5,861 bases of DNA, taken from the NCBI GenBank assembly GCA_041859375.1, contig JBHEKP010000178.1:1-5861 (forward strand), written 5' to 3'. Each line of letters starts with the position of its first letter. Positions within the stretch are counted from its first letter, which is position 1. The DNA comes from JBHEKP01 sp041859375. GTDB lineage: Bacteria > Hydrogenedentota > Hydrogenedentia > Hydrogenedentales > CAITNO01. Below the pieces are notes generated by a model. The model did no database searches. It was given only the letters and a program-made list of their open reading frames with translations, and had not been told where the DNA came from. A program made the position numbers and the translations under genes. This document shows, in pieces, positions 1 through 5,861 of this stretch.

Positions 1-1869
1 TGGACGCTGGAGCGCACCCGCAGGGAGGAGGCGGGGCGCGTGGTGCACACGGTGACGCGCACTGATCCGGCAACCGGGCTGTCCGTGGCCTGCGAGATGA
101 TCGAGCACACGGACTTCCCGGCGGTGGAATGGGTGTTCAACTTCACCAACACCGGCGCGGCCGACACACCGATCATCAAAGACATCCTCCCGCTGGACTG
201 CGCCTTTCCGCTGACCCGCGACAAGGGCGCGCGGGTGCACCACGCCAACGGAAGCGAGTGCCGGCTGGATGATTTCGCGCCCCACGCCACGTCGCTCGGC
301 CCCAACGAGCACGATCCGCAGGGCACCTGGCGGGGGCCGGGCAACCCGCTCACCATCGAGTCGAAGGGGGGCCGCTCCTCCTGCGGCGCGCTGCCCTTTT
401 TCAACATCGAGACGGACAACCGGGGCATCATCGCCGCCGTGGGGTGGACGGGCGACTGGCGCGCCTTTTTCTTCCGGACGGAGGGGGAGCTGCGCGCCGG
501 GGCGGGCATGAAGCGGACCCATTTCCTGCTGCACCCCGGCGAAGAGGCGCGCACGCCCCGGATGCTGCTGCTGTTCTGGGAGGGGGACCGCATGCGCGGC
601 CACAACCTGCTGCGCCGGTTCATCCTCGGGAAGCACACGCCGGCGGTGAACGGCGCGCCCGCGCGCGGCCCGGTGTGCAACGCCACCTGGGGCGGCAACT
701 ACGCCGCAAAACATGCGGAGCACGCGAAATGGTGGCGGGACAACAACCTGCCGCTGGACTACCTCTGGGTGGACGCGGGCTGGTTCGGCGAGGACGAGGC
801 GAAACCCGGCGCGACGGTGTTCAACAGCCAGTGGGGGCGTTTTGTGGGGGACTGGGCCCCCAATTCGGGCTATTTCCCGCAGGGGCTGAAACCCGTGGCC
901 GACGCGGCCGCCGACGCGGGCATGGGCCTGCTGCTGTGGCTGGAGTCGGAGCGTGTGTTCAAGGGCACGAAGTGGACGCGGGAGCATCCCGGTCACATGC
1001 TGGGCCCCATCGGCGACAACTACCTGCTCGACCTGGGCAATCCGGACGCGCGGAAGATGCTTGAGGAGCACCTGGCCGCGCTGATTTCGGAAAACCGCAT
1101 CGGCTGCTACCGCCAGGATTTCAACATGGAGCCGCGCCCCTTCTGGGACGGGGCCGACACTCCGGACCGGGTGGGACTGGCCGAAATCCGCCACATCACC
1201 GGCCTGTACGCGCTCTGGGACAACCTTCGCGCCCGCTTCCCCGGCCTGCTCATTGACAACTGCTCCAGCGGCGGGCGGCGCATCGACCTGGAAAGCATCT
1301 CGCGGAGCATGCCCCTGTGGCGCAGCGACGTGCAGTGCTGGCCGGGCTTCGGCGCGACGGCCATGCAGGGCCAGACCCAGGGCCTCGGCCTGTGGGTGCC
1401 CCTCAGCACCGGCTGCTGCGACCGCGAGGACACCTATGTGTTCCGCAGCGCCCTCGGCCCGGGCATGGTGCTCATCATGTACGAATTCGAGCAGGACACG
1501 GCCAAACACTTCTCCGTGGACTGGCTGCGCGCGCGCATGGGCGAGCTGAACGCGGTGCGCGACCTGTTCCTGGGCGACTTTTACCCGTTGCTTTCCTTTT
1601 CGCTCAGCGACGACGCCTGGTCGGCGTGGCAGTATGACCGGCCCGACACGGGCCGGGGCATGGTGCTCGCCCTGCGCAGGCCAAACAGCCCCTTCACGAC
1701 GATGAAACCGCGCCTGCGGGGGCTGGACCCGGCGGCGGAGTATGAACTGAAGGATCAGGACGGCGGGGAGCCGGTGGTGCGCACCGGCAGGGAACTCATG
1801 GAATCCGGACTGGAGCTGCTCATCACGGACCAGCCCGGCTCGCGGCTCATCCTTTACACAAAACGCTGA
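1..1869 (+). CDS. Alpha-galactosidase-like glycoside hydrolase, GH36 (clan GH-D), 5' partial
   Basis: Probable retaining alpha-galactoside hydrolase. 622 residues are visible (residue 1 = codon 1-3); the frame is open to base 1, and the first residues already lie inside the N-terminal beta-sandwich, so the true start is upstream. The GTG at 40 is an unlikely start. GH36 enzymes usually have about 700 residues or more, so roughly 100 are probably missing. Seen: beta-sandwich to about residue 200, then a (beta/alpha)8 barrel with LWVDAGWFGE (Asp258), CYRQDFNMEP (Asp373, expected nucleophile), DNCSSGGRRID (Cys421) and MPLWRSDVQ (Asp443, expected acid/base). The 70-residue spacing of the two catalytic Asp fits GH36. 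A C-terminal beta domain follows the barrel. Odd points: the usual 'DDGWF' reads 'DAGWF', and 'KWDMN' reads 'RQDFN'. This resembles a divergent branch common in environmental bacteria, so the substrate may not be simple galactosides. Any signal peptide would lie outside the window. Confidence 0.88.
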   Translation, partial: WTLERTRREEAGRVVHTVTRTDPATGLSVACEMIEHTDFPAVEWVFNFTNTGAADTPIIKDILPLDCAFPLTRDKGARVHHANGSECRLDDFAPHATSLGPNEHDPQGTWRGPGNPLTIESKGGRSSCGALPFFNIETDNRGIIAAVGWTGDWRAFFFRTEGELRAGAGMKRTHFLLHPGEEARTPRMLLLFWEGDRMRGHNLLRRFILGKHTPAVNGAPARGPVCNATWGGNYAAKHAEHAKWWRDNNLPLDYLWVDAGWFGEDEAKPGATVFNSQWGRFVGDWAPNSGYFPQGLKPVADAAADAGMGLLLWLESERVFKGTKWTREHPGHMLGPIGDNYLLDLGNPDARKMLEEHLAALISENRIGCYRQDFNMEPRPFWDGADTPDRVGLAEIRHITGLYALWDNLRARFPGLLIDNCSSGGRRIDLESISRSMPLWRSDVQCWPGFGATAMQGQTQGLGLWVPLSTGCCDREDTYVFRSALGPGMVLIMYEFEQDTAKHFSVDWLRARMGELNAVRDLFLGDFYPLLSFSLSDDAWSAWQYDRPDTGRGMVLALRRPNSPFTTMKPRLRGLDPAAEYELKDQDGGEPVVRTGRELMESGLELLITDQPGSRLILYTKR

Positions 1870-1888
1870 CCAAAACATGGGCGTTGCG

Positions 1889-1919
1889 TTGCGCGGTGAC
1901 GCCGCCGCCGTAGTATGAT
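1889..1919 (+). promoter_or_regulatory. Candidate sigma70-like promoter upstream of the HAD gene
   Basis: In the 95-bp gap between the GH36 stop and the HAD start, TATGAT (1914-1919) matches 5 of 6 bases of the -10 consensus. A TTGCGC (1889-1894) lies 19 bp upstream, a spacing slightly too long. Transcription would begin near 1926, leaving a leader of about 40 nt. No convincing terminator for the GH36 gene is seen in the gap, so read-through from upstream is also possible. This is a pattern match only. Confidence 0.3.
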
Positions 1920-1964
1920 GTTCGGGCCAATGCGGACATCCTCCTCGTTTTCCCGGATTTCACC

Positions 1965-2645
1965 ATGATCAAGGCGGCTTTTTTCGATTTTGACGGACTG
2001 ATTCTGGACACGGAAAGCGCCCTTTACGGGGCGTGGGAGCGTGTCTATGCCCGGTTTGGCGTGGCGCTGCCCCTCCCCCTCTGGGCGGCGAACATCGGCG
2101 GCTATTCCTATGAAACCTTCCACCCCCTGGACCATTTGGAGTCCCTGCTGGGGCGGCCTGTGGACCGGGAGGGCATAAACAGCGAGCGGCGGGCCTGGTA
2201 CCGGGCGCATATAAAAAAACAGCCGCCTATGCCGGGGGTGGTGGCGGCGCTGGCGGAGGCGCGCTGTCTGGGCCTGCGGCTTGCGGTGGTGTCCAGTTCG
2301 GAGCGGTCCTGGGTTGCGGGCCATTTGGAACGGCTGGGGCTTCTGGACAATTTTGAATTTGTCCTTTGCGGCGACGAGGTGGCGCGGGTGAAACCCGATC
2401 CGGAGCTTTACCTGGCCGCCATTGCGCGCATGAACCTCGCGCCGGAACAAATTCTGGCCCTTGAGGATTCACCCAAGGGAGTTGCCGCGGCAAAGGCCGC
2501 CCGCCTATACTGCGTGGCGGCGCCAAACCCCGTGACGGAGTCGCTGGAATTGGGCGCGGCGGACCGGCGGATTGACTCGCTGGCGTCCATTCCCTTCGGC
2601 CGGCTCGTCCGGGAAACAGAGGAACACATGTCCCGTGAGGTTTGA
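1965..2645 (+). CDS. HAD-superfamily subfamily IA hydrolase (beta-phosphoglucomutase/YhcW-like)
   Basis: Cytosolic phosphatase or phosphomutase of 226 residues, the normal full length for this class. All four HAD motifs are present: motif I FDFDGLILDT with nucleophile Asp8 and acid/base Asp10; motif II VVSSS with Ser110; motif III Lys143 in RVKPDPELY; motif IV LALEDSPKG with Glu167/Asp168 for Mg2+. A helical cap lies at about residues 17-85 between motifs I and II. From memory it resembles Bacillus subtilis YhcW, a promiscuous sugar-phosphate phosphatase; the substrate cannot be read from the sequence. The start is firm: TAG at 1911 is the nearest upstream in-frame stop, and no other start codon lies between it and ATG 1965. 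The ribosome binding site is weak (GGA at 1955-1957). The 3' end overlaps the Lol permease by 11 nt, so the two are probably cotranscribed. A direct role in lipoprotein export is not expected. Confidence 0.9.
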   Translation: MIKAAFFDFDGLILDTESALYGAWERVYARFGVALPLPLWAANIGGYSYETFHPLDHLESLLGRPVDREGINSERRAWYRAHIKKQPPMPGVVAALAEARCLGLRLAVVSSSERSWVAGHLERLGLLDNFEFVLCGDEVARVKPDPELYLAAIARMNLAPEQILALEDSPKGVAAAKAARLYCVAAPNPVTESLELGAADRRIDSLASIPFGRLVRETEEHMSREV

Positions 2646-3888
2646 GGCCTTTGTTGCGGCACGCTACCTGCGCGGCAAGCGCAGGACGCGGTTTATCAGC
2701 CTGATCACCTTCATCTCGGTGGCCGGGGTGAGCGTGGGCGTCATCGCGCTGATCGTCGTGCTCAGCGTGATGACCGGCTTTGACATCGCCCTGCGCGAGG
2801 CCATCATCGGCAACCGCGCCCACCTGACCGTGTTCATGCCCGCCGGACAGCGCATGACCGACTTTGAGACCGTGATCTCGGAGGTGCGCGCGGAGTCGCC
2901 GGAAATCCTCGGCGCGGGCCCCATCACCCAGATTGAGGCGCTGCTGCGCCGGGACGACTACACCACGGGTGCCTTCATCCTCGGCGTCGATCCGGAACTG
3001 GAGTCGGGGGTCACCGACCTGGAAAACAACCTGAGCAAGAAGGACGGGCGCAAATTCGGGCTGGGCAGGATGCCGGGCGACAAGGAAATCGTGCTGGGCT
3101 ACCGGCTGGCCAGCCGCCTGGGCGCGCGCATCGGCTCGGAGCTTGCCGTGGTCACCGACAAGCCCACCGTGACCCCCTTCGGCATGCGGCCCGGCTCCCA
3201 GGTCTACCTCACCGTGTCCGGCATCGCCGAGGCGCGCATGTCGGACTATGACAATCTCTACGCCTTTGTGGACATCAACACGGCGCGCCTGCTCACCGGG
3301 AGGCAGGGTGTGGACGCGATCCACCTGAAACTCAACGATCCCTTCGCCGCGCCGGTGGTGGCGAAGCGCATCGAGGAGCGCCTGCCCTACCGCGCCGAGA
3401 CGTGGTATGAGAGCCAGGAGGCCTTTTTCCAGGCGCTCCAGCAGGAAAAACTGGCCATGTTTGTCATCCTGGTGTTCATCGTGCTGGTGGCCGCCTTCAA
3501 CATCACCAGCACGCTCATCATGATTGTGATGGAAAAGCGGCGCGACATCGGCATCCTGCGCACCCTCGGCGCCAGCAGCTGGTCCATCCTGTGGCTGTTC
3601 ATCCTGGAGGGCCTGTTCATCGGCCTGAGCGGCACCCTCATCGGCGTGGTGGCGGGAACGCTCCTCGCGTACAACATCAACCCCGTGGCCGAATTCATCG
3701 CGGGCCTGCTCGGCGTGGACCTGTTCAACAGCGTCATCTACTACTTCGACGGCATCCCCGTGGCGGTGGTGCCCTTCGACGTGGCGTGGATCACCGTGTC
3801 CGCCGTGCTGCTCACCTTCCTGTCAACGCTTTACCCCGCGTGGAGCGCCGCGCGGCTCAACCCCGTGGACGCGCTGCGCTATGAATAA
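2635..3888 (+). CDS. lolC/lolE: LolC/LolE-family lipoprotein-releasing permease (LolF-like, FtsX-type)
   Basis: Inner-membrane subunit of the ABC machine that extracts lipoproteins and passes them to LolA. 417 residues, the usual length. Topology: TM1 about 21-46, large periplasmic domain about 50-270, TM2 about 273-297, cytoplasmic coupling segment MEKRRDIGILRTLGAS (299-314), TM3 about 317-343, TM4 about 378-400, then the family ending NPVDALRYE. The loop TPFGMRPGSQ (180-189) matches in position and sequence the LolA-binding hook of E. coli LolC as I recall it. The GTG at 2635 is chosen because it gives the family N-terminus MRFEAFVAARYLRGK, with AGAGGA at 2618-2623 upstream. An in-frame TTG at 2572 would add 21 residues from inside the HAD gene and is unlikely. 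It overlaps lolD by 8 nt. It is the only permease here and mixes LolC and LolE traits, so it may act as a homodimer (LolF type); a partner elsewhere is not excluded. Confidence 0.93.
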   Translation: MRFEAFVAARYLRGKRRTRFISLITFISVAGVSVGVIALIVVLSVMTGFDIALREAIIGNRAHLTVFMPAGQRMTDFETVISEVRAESPEILGAGPITQIEALLRRDDYTTGAFILGVDPELESGVTDLENNLSKKDGRKFGLGRMPGDKEIVLGYRLASRLGARIGSELAVVTDKPTVTPFGMRPGSQVYLTVSGIAEARMSDYDNLYAFVDINTARLLTGRQGVDAIHLKLNDPFAAPVVAKRIEERLPYRAETWYESQEAFFQALQQEKLAMFVILVFIVLVAAFNITSTLIMIVMEKRRDIGILRTLGASSWSILWLFILEGLFIGLSGTLIGVVAGTLLAYNINPVAEFIAGLLGVDLFNSVIYYFDGIPVAVVPFDVAWITVSAVLLTFLSTLYPAWSAARLNPVDALRYE

Positions 3889-4573
3889 CCCCGGCGGAAA
3901 CATCATCGAATGCCGCGGCGTGCGCAAGGTCTTCCATGACGGCGTGCGGTCGCTGGAAATCCTGCGCGGTGTGGATCTGGCCGTGCCTGAGGGAAAAATC
4001 CTCGCCATCAGCGGCCCCTCCGGCGTGGGCAAGAGCACGCTTTTGCAGATTATGGGCACCCTGGACCAGCCGACCGGCGGTGAGGTGCTCTTCCGGGGCG
4101 AGCCGCTCAGGCGCATGGGCGCGTCGAAAATCAACCGCCTGCGCAACAACGAAATCGGCTTTGTGTTCCAGTTTTACCACCTGCTGCCTGAATTCACCGC
4201 GCTGGAAAACGTGATGATGCCCTCCCTGTGCAAGGGTGCCACGCGGCGGCAGTGCAGGGAACGGGCGGAAATGCTGCTGGAGACGGTGGGGTTAAAGGAG
4301 CGCATGACCCACAAGCCGGGCAAACTCAGCGGCGGCGAGCAGCAGCGCGTGGCCATCGCACGGGCCCTGTTCAACGAGCCCTCCGTTGTGCTCAGCGACG
4401 AGCCCACCGGCAACCTGGACGAGGGGACCGGACGGGAAATCGTGGAATTGCTCTTCAGCCTAAATGAAAAAAGCGGGGTCACCCTCGTCATGGTCACCCA
4501 CGACGAGGCGCTGGCCGCCCGCGCCCACCACTGGACCGCCATCCACGGCGGCGTGGCGGAAAGCCGCCGTTAA
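3881..4573 (+). CDS. lolD: LolD, ATP-binding subunit of the lipoprotein-releasing ABC complex
   Basis: Cytoplasmic ATPase that powers lipoprotein release through the adjacent permease. 230 residues, typical for LolD. Seen: Walker A GPSGVGKS (45-52), Q-loop Gln97, signature LSGGE (149-153), Walker B VVLSDEP with Asp173/Glu174, D-loop NLD (178-180) and H-loop His207. The segment FQFYHLLPEFTALEN (96-110) matches the LolD-specific motif between Q-loop and signature, which separates LolD from the related MacB and FtsE ATPases; the permease next door supports this. Walker B has Ser where Ala is more common ('LSDEP' for 'LADEP'), a mild change that should not affect activity. The ATG lies inside the end of the permease gene (8-nt overlap) with only a weak upstream TGGA (3866-3869), so translation is probably coupled. 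The stop codon overlaps the convergent peptidase gene. Confidence 0.95.
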   Translation: MNNPGGNIIECRGVRKVFHDGVRSLEILRGVDLAVPEGKILAISGPSGVGKSTLLQIMGTLDQPTGGEVLFRGEPLRRMGASKINRLRNNEIGFVFQFYHLLPEFTALENVMMPSLCKGATRRQCRERAEMLLETVGLKERMTHKPGKLSGGEQQRVAIARALFNEPSVVLSDEPTGNLDEGTGREIVELLFSLNEKSGVTLVMVTHDEALAARAHHWTAIHGGVAESRR

Positions 4574-5775
4574 CCCCGCGCCCCGCGCGCGCGGGCGACG
4601 CCCGCGACCGCGAACAGCAATGCAAGGGCGCCGACCCCGGCCATGCCGGCGGCGGGGATGCCCTCCAGCGGCTCCACCTTCACAAACACATGATCCGACT
4701 CGTAAACCCCCTTGCCCTCATCCGTAACCCGGCAGAAATACCAGCCCTGATCCGCCAGCGTGAGGGAGTCGATGACAAACGTGTTCTGGGTCCGGCCGGA
4801 AAGCTCGACGTCATCCTTCACCCACTGGTAGGAAACGTCGCCCACGGCCCCCTCGGTTTGCACGGTCCAGGAAAGGCTTTCCCCCTCATGGTAGATGCCG
4901 CCCGCCGGACCGGAGGTGAAAACCACCGTCTTTTCAATGTTGAAGGCCCAGCCGCCCCACACCCCCCAGGGGTAGGAGGCGGACATGGCCCGGAATTCGG
5001 ACTCATGCAGGCCATGGTCCCAGGTGTTGTAATAAACATAGGTCTGGGGAGGCCCCTCGTTGTAGCCCACCACCGTCACAAAATGGTCCGTGGTGCCGTC
5101 CCCCGAGGAGTCCACAAGAAACACCATCGGACGCTGCTGGTCAATCTCCGCCTTGAGCACGTCAAAGGTGAGGGTGCTGCTCATCCAGTAGCCGGTGGCG
5201 TATGGAATGTAGGCCGCGGACTTCAGGGTCACATAATTGGTGAACGAGGGAATGACATCGCTGGACCAGCTCCAGCCGTAGTAATTGCCGCGCGAGGAAA
5301 AGGACGTTTTCATGAAGTCCGCCAGACAGTCGTGAACGTGCGGGGTGCGCGACTGCTGGATGTAACCGTCCTGGAGCATGTTTGGTGAATTGTCCTCCGG
5401 CGCGGCGTAATCCTCGTAATGCCGCTCGCTTCCCGCCGGATAGGGACTGGAGGAACTTCCGCCCGAGGCGATGGCCTGGTTCACCTCGTTTGTCTGGGTT
5501 GCGGCGGAACCGGGCACCAGCAGGTCGAGGCCCAGCCCGTCCCAGTAGCCCGCCACCATGCCCACCGCCGTGGGGCCGCAACCGTGCCGCCACAGGTAGG
5601 CGGGCACGCCCGGAATGCTGACTATCGCCTTTGCGTCGCTTACCGGCGGCGACACCACCCCCGGCGGCGGCACCGGCCCGGTGGTGCTCTGCATGTCCTC
5701 CTGGGCGCAAACAACCGCCGGGACAAGAAGAAAAAGCATAAACGCCGCGAACCGGAAACCACTGCCTCGCTTCAC
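4570..5775 (-). CDS. Secreted papain/C39-like cysteine peptidase with Ig-like domain and C-terminal anchor/sorting tail
   Basis: Probable exported cysteine peptidase of 401 residues; substrate unknown. Order: signal peptide 1-24 (KRGSGFRF, then a hydrophobic core, cleavage likely after VCA); Pro-rich linker about 33-45; peptidase about 50-285; Ig-like domain about 286-367 (YQWVKDD ... DQGWYFCRV); tail 373-401 with IPAAG, a hydrophobic helix (about 378-393) and RARGAR. Expected catalytic residues: Cys66 in RHGCGPTA, His231 in TTDHFVTVVGY and Asn250 in YYNTWD (compare papain NSW), or Asp253. The usual oxyanion Gln before the Cys is not evident. The Ig domain has one Cys (348), with Trp303 at the place of its usual partner, so no canonical disulfide. 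The start is GTG 5775: it gives a compact signal peptide and has AGGAGG 8 nt upstream. An in-frame ATG at 5814 would add 13 charged residues and lacks this support. It could instead be a non-proteolytic member of the C39-like fold. Confidence 0.85.
   Translation of the reverse strand: MKRGSGFRFAAFMLFLLVPAVVCAQEDMQSTTGPVPPPGVVSPPVSDAKAIVSIPGVPAYLWRHGCGPTAVGMVAGYWDGLGLDLLVPGSAATQTNEVNQAIASGGSSSSPYPAGSERHYEDYAAPEDNSPNMLQDGYIQQSRTPHVHDCLADFMKTSFSSRGNYYGWSWSSDVIPSFTNYVTLKSAAYIPYATGYWMSSTLTFDVLKAEIDQQRPMVFLVDSSGDGTTDHFVTVVGYNEGPPQTYVYYNTWDHGLHESEFRAMSASYPWGVWGGWAFNIEKTVVFTSGPAGGIYHEGESLSWTVQTEGAVGDVSYQWVKDDVELSGRTQNTFVIDSLTLADQGWYFCRVTDEGKGVYESDHVFVKVEPLEGIPAAGMAGVGALALLFAVAGVARARGARG
4590..4606. 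other. Perfect 7-bp GC hairpin just past the lolD stop
   Basis: CGCGGGC (4590-4596), loop GAC, GCCCGCG (4600-4606). It begins 17 nt after the lolD stop and lies inside the 3' end of the opposing peptidase gene, where it encodes part of the Arg/Gly-rich tail. No T-run follows on the + strand, so it is not a standard intrinsic terminator. It may slow polymerase or protect the 3' end of the lolD message, or simply reflect GC-rich coding. A smaller stem, GGCGG/CCGCC with loop AAAG, lies at 4555-4568 within the end of lolD. Confidence 0.3.
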
Positions 5776-5783
5776 TTTCCGTG

Positions 5784-5789
5784 CCTCCT
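5784..5789 (-). promoter_or_regulatory. Perfect Shine-Dalgarno AGGAGG for the peptidase gene
   Basis: On the minus strand AGGAGG is followed by 8 nt and then GTG (5775-5773). This decides the start of the peptidase gene over the in-frame ATG at 5814, which would place the SD inside the coding region. Confidence 0.85.
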
Positions 5790-5831
5790 CAATTTCGCGC
5801 CGCCACGCGCGCAAAGCCAGCCCCCGGAAAA

Positions 5832-5860
5832 AGTGTACACCATATCCCGCAAAATACCAA
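5832..5860 (-). promoter_or_regulatory. Candidate sigma70-like promoter of the peptidase gene
   Basis: Reading the minus strand: TTGGTA (5860-5855), 17-bp spacer, TACACT (5837-5832). Each box matches 4 of 6 consensus bases, the spacing is ideal, and the box lies in the short AT-richer stretch at the window edge. Transcription would begin near 5825, giving a leader of about 50 nt that contains the AGGAGG. The -10 overlaps an 8-bp palindrome, GTGTACAC (5833-5840), which could be a small operator half or chance. Confidence 0.45.
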
Positions 5861-5861
5861 G

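Noticed and set aside
40..42. GTG at 40 as the start of the GH36 gene
   Set aside because: The frame is open to base 1, the residues before it continue the beta-sandwich pattern, and the family needs about 100 more N-terminal residues; the gene is better called partial.
444..1064. Plus-strand +2/+3 frame overlapping the GH36 gene
   Set aside because: Arg/Gly/Ala-rich frame-shift shadow of the GH36 gene, which has intact catalytic motifs in its own frame.
1870..1964. Terminator or small RNA in the gap after the GH36 gene
   Set aside because: Repeated GCGTTGCGTT-like bases do not form a stable stem followed by T residues, and no structured RNA is recognisable in 95 bp.
2572..2574. TTG at 2572 as the permease start
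   Set aside because: It would add 21 residues from within the HAD gene. The GTG at 2635 gives the family-typical N-terminus RFEAFVAARYLRGK and has AGAGGA upstream.
2227..3324. Long minus-strand open frame (365 codons)
   Set aside because: It lies opposite the HAD and Lol permease genes, both with full family motifs. The translation is His/Arg/Gly/Pro-rich with no domain, as expected of an antisense frame in GC-rich DNA.
4690..5388. Plus-strand open frame of 232 codons opposite the peptidase
   Set aside because: No ribosome binding site or recognisable motif; low-complexity Gly/His/Pro/Val composition. The minus strand here has signal peptide, catalytic motifs, perfect SD and promoter.
5698..5710. 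Lipobox at the peptidase signal peptide (Cys23)
   Set aside because: The sequence before Cys23 is PAVV; the -1 position is Val, not Gly/Ala/Ser, so a lipoprotein signal is unlikely. Signal peptidase I cleavage after VCA fits better.

Overview
The window is GC-rich bacterial DNA, almost fully coding, with five genes. The organism is Gram-negative: it carries a permease plus ATPase of the Lol system, which sends lipoproteins to an outer membrane. Visible Shine-Dalgarno use (a perfect AGGAGG before the last gene), frequent GTG starts, and a secreted protein with an Ig-like domain and a C-terminal 'IPAAG + membrane helix + Arg' tail suggest an environmental lineage of the PVC/Planctomycetes/Hydrogenedentes sort. 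That placement is an inference with low confidence; no rRNA or other marker is present.

Layout. Bases 1-1869 (+) hold the 3' part of an alpha-galactosidase-like glycoside hydrolase of family GH36; its frame is open to the left window edge, so the N-terminus is missing. A 95-bp gap (1870-1964) contains a weak candidate promoter. Then comes a tightly overlapping + strand cluster: a HAD-superfamily phosphatase/mutase (1965-2645), a LolC/LolE-type permease (2635-3888, 11-nt overlap) and the ATPase LolD (3881-4573, 8-nt overlap). On the opposite strand, converging and overlapping lolD by 4 nt through a shared GTTAAC, lies a secreted papain/C39-like cysteine peptidase with an Ig-like domain and a C-terminal anchor or sorting tail (4570-5775). 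Its promoter and ribosome binding site lie in the last 86 bp.

Function. The permease and LolD should together form an inner-membrane ABC machine that extracts mature lipoproteins and hands them to a LolA-type carrier. The permease mixes LolC-like traits (hook loop, ALRYE end) with LolE-like traits and is the only permease gene here, so a LolF-type homodimer is the simplest model. The HAD enzyme is probably cotranscribed with it, but no mechanistic link is visible. The GH36 enzyme (carbohydrate breakdown) and the secreted peptidase appear to be independent neighbours.

I found no mobile element, CRISPR array, tRNA, rRNA or riboswitch. There is no clear new multi-gene system. The least ordinary items are the peptidase-Ig-anchor protein, the hybrid single Lol permease and the unusual GH36 active-site motifs.
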